NCBI GenBank assembly: GCA_964429855.1
Contig: CAYSDM010000022.1
Location: forward strand, 1-64,000
Direction of reading: 5' to 3'
DNA from: CALLMM01 sp964429855
Lineage (GTDB): Bacteria > Armatimonadota > Chthonomonadetes > Chthonomonadales > CAJBBX01
DNA: 64,000 nt
The notes beneath the pieces were generated by a model. That model ran no database searches. It was not told where the DNA came from and worked only from the letters and a program-made list of their open reading frames with translations. The stretch's first letter is position 1. The number at the start of each line of letters is the position of its first letter. The position numbers and the translations under genes are program-made. This document shows positions 59,131 through 64,000 of this stretch, in pieces.

Positions 59131-60216
59131 TCAGCGCAGCCTCTCAGCCACACGCGAACCCATTTCCCGGGTTCCGACCGGCGTCTCTCCCGGGCCGGCG
59201 ATGTCCACCGTCCGATACCCGGCTTCGATGGCATGTTCCACGGCGCGCTCCACCTCGCGCGCTGCCTGCTCCATGTCAAACGAATAACGAAGCAGCATGG
59301 CTGCCGAGAGAATCGCCGCCAGCGGATTGGCGATGTCCTTTCCGGCGATATCCGGCGCGGAACCGTGTACCGGTTCATACAGTCCCCGCTGACCGTTGCC
59401 CAGGCTGGCGGAAGGCAGCATTCCCAGGCTGCCTGTCAGCATGGCGGCTTCGTCGCTGAGAATGTCCCCGAACATATTTTCGGTAACAATCACATCAAAC
59501 TGGCGAGGATTCCGAATCAATTGCATGGCGCAGTTGTCTACCAGCATGTGCGTCAGTTCGACCTGCGGATAGTCGGCGGCGATGTGGGTCACGATGTCCC
59601 GCCACAGGCGCGATGTCTCGAGCACATTGGCTTTGTCCACCGAGCAGATGCGCCCCTGGCGGCGCAGCGCCGCCTCGAACCCGACCCGCGCGATCCGCTC
59701 GATCTCTTCTCCGAAGTAGATACAGGTATCTATGGCGCGATGCCCGTCCTCGGTGCGCTCTTTGGGCGTTCCGAAGTAGATGCCCCCGGTCAGTTCGCGC
59801 ACAACCAGGATGTCCAGACCATCGCCCAGAATCTCGTTTTTCAACGGCGAAGCTCCGGCAAGCGCGGGGTAGAGCCGCGCCGGGCGCAGATTGGCATAGA
59901 GCGACAACTCTTTTCGCAACGGCAGCAGCGCGCCAAGCTCCGGACGCATTGTCGGCGGCTCGATTTTATCCCATTTCGGACCGCCCACCGCGCCGAAAAG
60001 GATCGCGTCGGCGTGACGGCAGAGCGCCAGCGTCTCCGGCGGCAGCGGATGCCCTGTCTCATCGTAGGCGATCCCACCGACCAGCCCCTCTTCAAATAAA
60101 AACGTGACGCCATATCGGTGCGCCACCGCCTTTAACACCTGTACCGCCTGTTCGACCACCTCCGGACCGATGCCGTCACCGGGCAGCACTGCAATCGTCT
60201 TCACCATTTCACTCAT
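59131..60216 (-). CDS. leuB: 3-isopropylmalate dehydrogenase
   Basis: 361 aa; GGGAGGTGATGG before the ATG. It oxidises and decarboxylates 3-isopropylmalate. Motifs: V-L-P-G-D-G-I-G-P-E-V, F-G-A-V-G-G-P-K-W-D, L-R-P-A-R-L-Y-P, V-V-R-E-L-T-G-G-I-Y-F-G, V-D-K-A-N-V-L, V-D-N-C-A-M-Q-L, T-E-N-M-F-G-D-I-L-S-D-E-A and the NAD-binding H-G-S-A-P-D-I-A-G-K-D-I-A-N-P. Length is typical. Confidence 0.97.
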   Translation of the reverse strand: MSEMVKTIAVLPGDGIGPEVVEQAVQVLKAVAHRYGVTFLFEEGLVGGIAYDETGHPLPPETLALCRHADAILFGAVGGPKWDKIEPPTMRPELGALLPLRKELSLYANLRPARLYPALAGASPLKNEILGDGLDILVVRELTGGIYFGTPKERTEDGHRAIDTCIYFGEEIERIARVGFEAALRRQGRICSVDKANVLETSRLWRDIVTHIAADYPQVELTHMLVDNCAMQLIRNPRQFDVIVTENMFGDILSDEAAMLTGSLGMLPSASLGNGQRGLYEPVHGSAPDIAGKDIANPLAAILSAAMLLRYSFDMEQAAREVERAVEHAIEAGYRTVDIAGPGETPVGTREMGSRVAERLR

Positions 60217-60284
60217 CCATCACCTCCCACAGACTGTGAAGCCAGGGGCGTTGTGGAGTGAAGTGTGTGTTAAAACGCATGGCC

Positions 60285-60773
60285 TCATTCTGCGTTACCG
60301 GCGCTCCCTTCCTGTGATAACCTCTGTTCCATCACGAACGAAACTTCCTGAAATCCGGCGCGCCGCCAGAATCGCACGGCGGCTTCATTGGCGGCAATCA
60401 CCGGCACCGATACGCGCGTAATTCCTTGACGCCTCAGCGATGCCAGCAGTTCCATCACCAGTCGCGTTCCGATCCCTCTCCCGCGATAGGGCGGCGCGAC
60501 CGCCAGCAGTTCGATAATAGCGCGTTTCTCTGAGCGGCGCGGGGCGACCGGCTCAAAACGCGCCCCGACATAGCCGAGCGTGGCGTGTTCCGCGCGCGCA
60601 ACCAGCGTCGTTGCATGCTCCCCCGGCAGGTAGGCGCGCAGATGCTGCTCCATCTCCGAATCGCTCATCTCCTCCCACGACTGCGTGTCCGGCTGAGAGG
60701 CGAAGGAGAGCGCATTGCGAGTCAGGGCTGCTATGGTTTTAATGTCCGATTCGGTCGCCGATTCGATAATCAT
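60285..60773 (-). CDS. GNAT-family acetyltransferase 1
   Basis: 162 aa. Acetyl-CoA motif A is P-P-Y-R-G-R-G-I-G-T-R-L-V-M-E-L-L, then V-P-V-I-A-A-N-E-A-A-V-R-F-W-R-R-A-G-F at motif B. Its ATG overlaps the stop of the preceding GNAT gene by four bases (60770-60773), so translation is probably coupled. Substrate unknown. Confidence 0.88.
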   Translation of the reverse strand: MIIESATESDIKTIAALTRNALSFASQPDTQSWEEMSDSEMEQHLRAYLPGEHATTLVARAEHATLGYVGARFEPVAPRRSEKRAIIELLAVAPPYRGRGIGTRLVMELLASLRRQGITRVSVPVIAANEAAVRFWRRAGFQEVSFVMEQRLSQEGSAGNAE

Positions 60774-61282
60774 CCGTTCTCTTCCTCCACATCCAGTCGC
60801 AGCATACGTAGAAACGGGCGGAAGCCCATCGCCTCCCAGAACTTCACCGAGATCGGGTTCGCCTCCGAGATAAACAGTTCGATGGCGGTCACCTCACATC
60901 TCCGAAACCAGAGCAGCAGGCTCTCCACCAGCGCGCGACCCACTCCGCGCCGCCGCCACCGCTGCGTGACCGATATATCCGAGATGAAACCATACCTCCC
61001 CATCGGGTAGATCGGTTTGCGGACATGCAGTTCGCCCAGAATATAGCCGATGACATAGCCTGCCGACTCCGCGACCAGCACATGCGCGCTGCGCGAACGG
61101 ATGGCGGCGTTAATCTGTCGCTGGAGTTCGCGAGCCGCATTCGGGGCGAACCGAAAGCGCGGATCGTGGGCGTGGTGGAAGTCCATCATCTCTTCCCACA
61201 GAGCCACGATTGCCGGAATATCCTGTCGCTGCGCTTCCCGCAGGATGAATCCGCCTGCCTTCGCTGGTTGATCGGTTTGCAT
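60770..61282 (-). CDS. GNAT-family acetyltransferase 2
   Basis: 170 aa. N-terminal L-R-E-A-Q-R-Q-D-I-P-A-I-V-A-L-W, central A-G-Y-V-I-G-Y-I-L-G-E-L, motif A Q-R-W-R-R-R-G-V-G-R-A-L-V-E-S-L, and I-S-E-A-N-P-I-S-V-K-F-W-E-A-M-G-F. Different enough from the next GNAT to suggest a distinct substrate. Located between the NYN gene and GNAT 1 within the leucine gene run. Confidence 0.88.
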   Translation of the reverse strand: MQTDQPAKAGGFILREAQRQDIPAIVALWEEMMDFHHAHDPRFRFAPNAARELQRQINAAIRSRSAHVLVAESAGYVIGYILGELHVRKPIYPMGRYGFISDISVTQRWRRRGVGRALVESLLLWFRRCEVTAIELFISEANPISVKFWEAMGFRPFLRMLRLDVEEENG

Positions 61283-61359
61283 GTTCTTTCAGACGGTTGA
61301 GGAGAGGAGGGGCGCAGCCGGACCGTTACATTCGCTGCACCCATCCGGTATCGGGCAGT

Positions 61360-61929
61360 CTAATCCAGCGAACGGACAAAGGCGATTCCCGGCGGCTCCT
61401 CGCCGTACTCCGGCAGACGATCGGTACGCGCAATACACCGCTCCAGATCCCGCATATCAAAATAGTTTCGCCCGACCACATTGCGAAGCTCCCGCGCCGT
61501 CATCTCCGGATGCGCCACCACCGCAATCCGTTTCCCGCGTGATCGCACCAGTTCCAGCGCCCGCTCAAAGTCGCCATCACCGCTGAGCAGAATACAGGTA
61601 TCGTACAGGTTGACGGTGTTGAACATATCAATCACCAACTCAATATCGAGATTCGCCTTCTCCACGATTTCGCCGGTGGTGTCGTCCACCATCTGCTTGA
61701 TCGTCTTGGTGCGCACCGTGTAGCCGGAGTACATCAGATACTCATGAAACGCGCCGTCGCGTCCTTTGGTCTGCATATCCGCGCCCGTATAGTAGTAGGC
61801 TTCGCTGATTATATTCCCGGCTTCGCGTCCGAAATAGGAGAGCACCTTCCGGAAATCAACATACCATCCCAGCTTTTTCTGCGCGTAGTACATATTCGCG
61901 CCATCCACAAAGATCGAAACGCGCTGCAT
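61360..61929 (-). CDS. NYN-domain (LabA/DUF88-like) protein
   Basis: 189 aa. PIN-like NYN fold: V-S-I-F-V-D-G-A-N-M-Y-Y with the first acidic residue, K-A-N-L-D-I-E-L-V-I-D-M, and L-L-S-G-D-G-D-F-E-R-A-L-E-L-V-R with the last acidic cluster. Members are often metal-dependent ribonucleases. The site between leuD and the GNAT genes suggests co-transcription, not a direct role in leucine synthesis. Confidence 0.88.
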   Translation of the reverse strand: MQRVSIFVDGANMYYAQKKLGWYVDFRKVLSYFGREAGNIISEAYYYTGADMQTKGRDGAFHEYLMYSGYTVRTKTIKQMVDDTTGEIVEKANLDIELVIDMFNTVNLYDTCILLSGDGDFERALELVRSRGKRIAVVAHPEMTARELRNVVGRNYFDMRDLERCIARTDRLPEYGEEPPGIAFVRSLD

Positions 61930-61999
61930 CCTTTACGATTCCTCTCTGTCACAACACAGACAACAGGCCCAGGGAGCAGGCACAGCTACCATTTACCCC

Positions 62000-62617
62000 T
62001 CACTCTTTCGCGCCGACGCCTCGTTTCCACGCCGGTCGGCGGGATTCATAGGCACGGATCGCCTCTTCATATTGCAGTGTCAGTCCAATATCGTCCAGAC
62101 CGTTCAGCAGGCAGTGTCTGCGGAACGGGTCCACCTCGAACGCCGTTGAAAAGCCCGCCGAGTCGTAGACCGTCTGCGCCTCCAGATCCACCGTCAACTG
62201 GTAGCCGGGAAACTTCTGTGCCTGCTCGATAATCTGCGCGATGGCGGCTTCGGGCAGTACGACCGGGAGTATACCATTTTTGAAGCAGTTATTGTAGAAG
62301 ATGTCGGCGAAGGAGGGGGCTAGAATGGCGCGAAAGCCGTAGTCCAGCAGCGCCCAGGGCGCATGTTCCCGGCTGGAGCCGCTGCCGAAGTTCTTGCCTG
62401 CGGCGAGGATCGTCGCGCCCTGATAGCCCGGCGCGTTCAGTTCAAAGCCGGGACAGACGGAGCCGTCCTCATGATATCGCCAGTCAAAGAAGAGAAACTC
62501 CCCGAATCCGGTGCGCTCCACGCGCTTGAGGAACTGCTTGGGGATGATCTGATCGGTGTCCACATTCGCCCGATCCAGCGGGGCGACGATGCCGGTGAGT
62601 CTGATAAAAGGTTCCAA
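62000..62617 (-). CDS. leuD: 3-isopropylmalate dehydratase, small subunit
   Basis: 205 aa; TTG start with AAGGAGA upstream. Signature blocks D-R-A-N-V-D-T-D-Q-I-I-P-K-Q-F-L-K, F-L-F-F-D-W-R-Y, G-K-N-F-G-S-G-S-S-R-E-H-A-P-W-A-L, F-A-D-I-F-Y-N-N-C-F-K-N-G-I-L-P-V. It pairs with LeuC for isomerisation of 2- to 3-isopropylmalate. 74 nt after leuC. Confidence 0.97.
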   Translation of the reverse strand: MEPFIRLTGIVAPLDRANVDTDQIIPKQFLKRVERTGFGEFLFFDWRYHEDGSVCPGFELNAPGYQGATILAAGKNFGSGSSREHAPWALLDYGFRAILAPSFADIFYNNCFKNGILPVVLPEAAIAQIIEQAQKFPGYQLTVDLEAQTVYDSAGFSTAFEVDPFRRHCLLNGLDDIGLTLQYEEAIRAYESRRPAWKRGVGAKE

Positions 62618-62691
62618 AAACAGTTCTCCTTCAAAAGATGCTGGATACCTGCCGCGCCGAATATCGGCGGCAGACCGCCTGCGTTCTGCGC

Positions 62692-64000
62692 TTACTTCTT
62701 CCAGCCCCGCACGTCCACCAGATGCCCGGCGATCGCCGCCGCCGCCGCCATCTCGGGGCTGACCAGGTGCGTTCTGCCTCCCTTGCCCTGCCGCCCTTCA
62801 AAGTTGCGGTTGGAGGTGGAGGCGCAGCGTTCGCCCGGCTTCAGGATGTCGGGATTCATTCCCAGGCACATCGAACAGCCTGCCTCGCGCCATTCGCAGC
62901 CCGCTTCGACGAAGATGCGATCCAGCCCCTCCGCTTCCGCCTGCTGCTTGACCAGCGCCGAGCCAGGAACCACCATCACCTTCACCGTCGGCGCGACCCG
63001 TCCGCCTTCCAGGATGCGCGCCGCCGCCCGCAGGTCTTCCATCCGTCCATTGGTGCAGGAGCCGATGAAGACGCGGTCAATGGCGATCTCCTGCATCGGC
63101 GTGCCGGGACGCAGTGCCATATACTCCAGCGCCCGCTCCGCCGCCTTCCGGTCGGCAGGCGACTCGAACGATTCGGGATCGGGAACCTGGCCGGTGACGG
63201 GGATAACCTGTCCGGGATTGGTTCCCCAGGTCACATGCGGGATCAGGGTTGTGGCATCCAGTTCCACCAGGCGATCATAGTGGGCGTCCGGATCGGAAGG
63301 AAGCGCGCGCCACTCCGCCAGCGCCTGCTCCCACTCCGCCCCTTTCGGCGCGTAGGGGCGACCCTCCAGGTAGCGGAAGGTGACGTCGTCCGGCGCGATC
63401 ATGCCGGCGCGCGCGCCTGCCTCGATGGACATATTACAGACCGTCATGCGTCCTTCCATCGTCAGGCTGCGGATGGTGTCGCCCGTGTATTCGATCACAT
63501 AGCCGGTTGCGCCGTCGGTTCCGATCTTCCCGATGATGCTCAGAATGACATCTTTGGCGGTGACTCCGAGCGGCAGCGCGCCGGTAACGCGCACCTCCAT
63601 CGTACGGGGGCGAAGCTGCTGAAGGCACTGGGTCGCCAGCACGTGCTCCACTTCGGAGGTTCCGATGCCAAATGCCAGCGCGCCGAATGCGCCGTGCGTG
63701 GCGGTATGGCTGTCGCCGCAGACGATGGTCATTCCGGGCTGGGTCAGTCCCAACTCGGGCCCGATGATATGGACGATGCCCTGTCGCGGGCTGTGCAGGT
63801 CGTAGAGCGTGATGCCGAACTCATGGCAGTTTGCCGCCAGCACCTCCATCTGCTTTTTACTGATCGGGTCGGCGATGGGCAGGCGTCGGTCGGTGGTTGG
63901 CACGTTATGATCCATCGTCGCCAGGGTCAGGTCGGGGCGGCGCACTTTACGCCCGTTCAGACGCAGTCCGTCGAATGCCTGCGCCGAGGTGACTTCGTGA
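62692..64000 (-). CDS. leuC: 3-isopropylmalate dehydratase, large subunit (5' end outside window)
   Basis: The frame is open to the window edge, so only the C-terminal ~436 residues are seen (full family size ~465-470 aa). Present are the H-N-V-P-T-T-D region, C-G-D-S-H-T-A-T-H-G-A-F-G-A, and the 4Fe-4S ligands in G-S-C-T-N-G-R and C-S-M-C-L-G-M-N-P-D. It forms the isopropylmalate isomerase with LeuD. The leuC-leuD pair opens the minus-strand leucine run. Confidence 0.96.
   Translation of the reverse strand, partial: HEVTSAQAFDGLRLNGRKVRRPDLTLATMDHNVPTTDRRLPIADPISKKQMEVLAANCHEFGITLYDLHSPRQGIVHIIGPELGLTQPGMTIVCGDSHTATHGAFGALAFGIGTSEVEHVLATQCLQQLRPRTMEVRVTGALPLGVTAKDVILSIIGKIGTDGATGYVIEYTGDTIRSLTMEGRMTVCNMSIEAGARAGMIAPDDVTFRYLEGRPYAPKGAEWEQALAEWRALPSDPDAHYDRLVELDATTLIPHVTWGTNPGQVIPVTGQVPDPESFESPADRKAAERALEYMALRPGTPMQEIAIDRVFIGSCTNGRMEDLRAAARILEGGRVAPTVKVMVVPGSALVKQQAEAEGLDRIFVEAGCEWREAGCSMCLGMNPDILKPGERCASTSNRNFEGRQGKGGRTHLVSPEMAAAAAIAGHLVDVRGWKK

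Noticed and set aside
1..64000. Transposons, prophage, tRNA or rRNA genes
   Set aside because: No transposase, integrase or phage structural motifs and no tRNA-like cloverleaf were recognised on either strand; short tRNAs could be missed by eye.

Overview
The window is GC-rich, gene-dense bacterial chromosome. The presence of kdsA and kdsB (Kdo, the LPS inner-core sugar), a barrel protein ending in Phe and a GT9 heptosyltransferase-like enzyme points to a diderm (Gram-negative) cell. A T-box leader before ilvB, PEP-CTERM proteins with sigma-54-type promoters, and large secreted proteins with FlgD-Ig-like C-termini together suggest a deep-branching phylum such as Armatimonadota. That placement is an inference from gene content, not a demonstrated identity.

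Layout. (1) 1-269: 3' end of coaE. (2) 439-24284: seven plus-strand genes for exported proteins. Four are large (1883, 1030, 854 and about 2264 aa) and carry different N-terminal parts (beta-propeller plus carboxypeptidase-regulatory repeats, a subtilisin protease, an unrecognised domain, eight Ig-like repeats) on one shared C-terminal region of roughly 430-470 aa that ends in a FlgD-Ig-like fold and a terminal hydrophobic-x-Arg. Interleaved are two CsgG-like proteins, both ending in five prolines, and a Big_1/OstA-like/beta-barrel protein. This is the best candidate for an undescribed surface-display system. (3) 24323-29516: minus-strand run of a penicillin-acylase family enzyme, a multi-zinc-ribbon carbonic anhydrase fusion and a DUF1054 protein. 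(4) 29771-31441: ferritin-like protein, lone Hpt domain, AAC(3)-family acetyltransferase. (5) 31540-34933: a twice-repeated cassette of a small secreted protein plus a PEP-CTERM protein; the PEP-CTERM genes have near-perfect -24/-12 promoters. (6) 35276-37943: kdsA-GT9-kdsB. (7) 38128-51145: T-box-controlled ilvB-ilvN operon continuing with TusA-like, DsrE, TusA-OsmC fusion, MetE-like, HAD, methyltransferase, ilvC, metY-like and leuA genes. (8) 51457-53683: a duplicated-domain secreted protein and a bicupin. (9) 53772-64000, minus strand: leuC, leuD, an NYN protein, two GNATs, leuB, an FAD oxidoreductase, GT2, a hexapeptide acyltransferase, glnB (PII) and citramalate synthase.

Together, regions 7 and 9 hold most of branched-chain amino acid synthesis: ilvBN and ilvC for the common pathway, leuA-leuB-leuCD for leucine, and cimA for threonine-independent isoleucine synthesis. 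ilvD and an aminotransferase are not in the window. Methionine and sulfur-transfer genes are embedded in the ilv-leu operon. No rRNA, tRNA, IS element, prophage or CRISPR array was seen.
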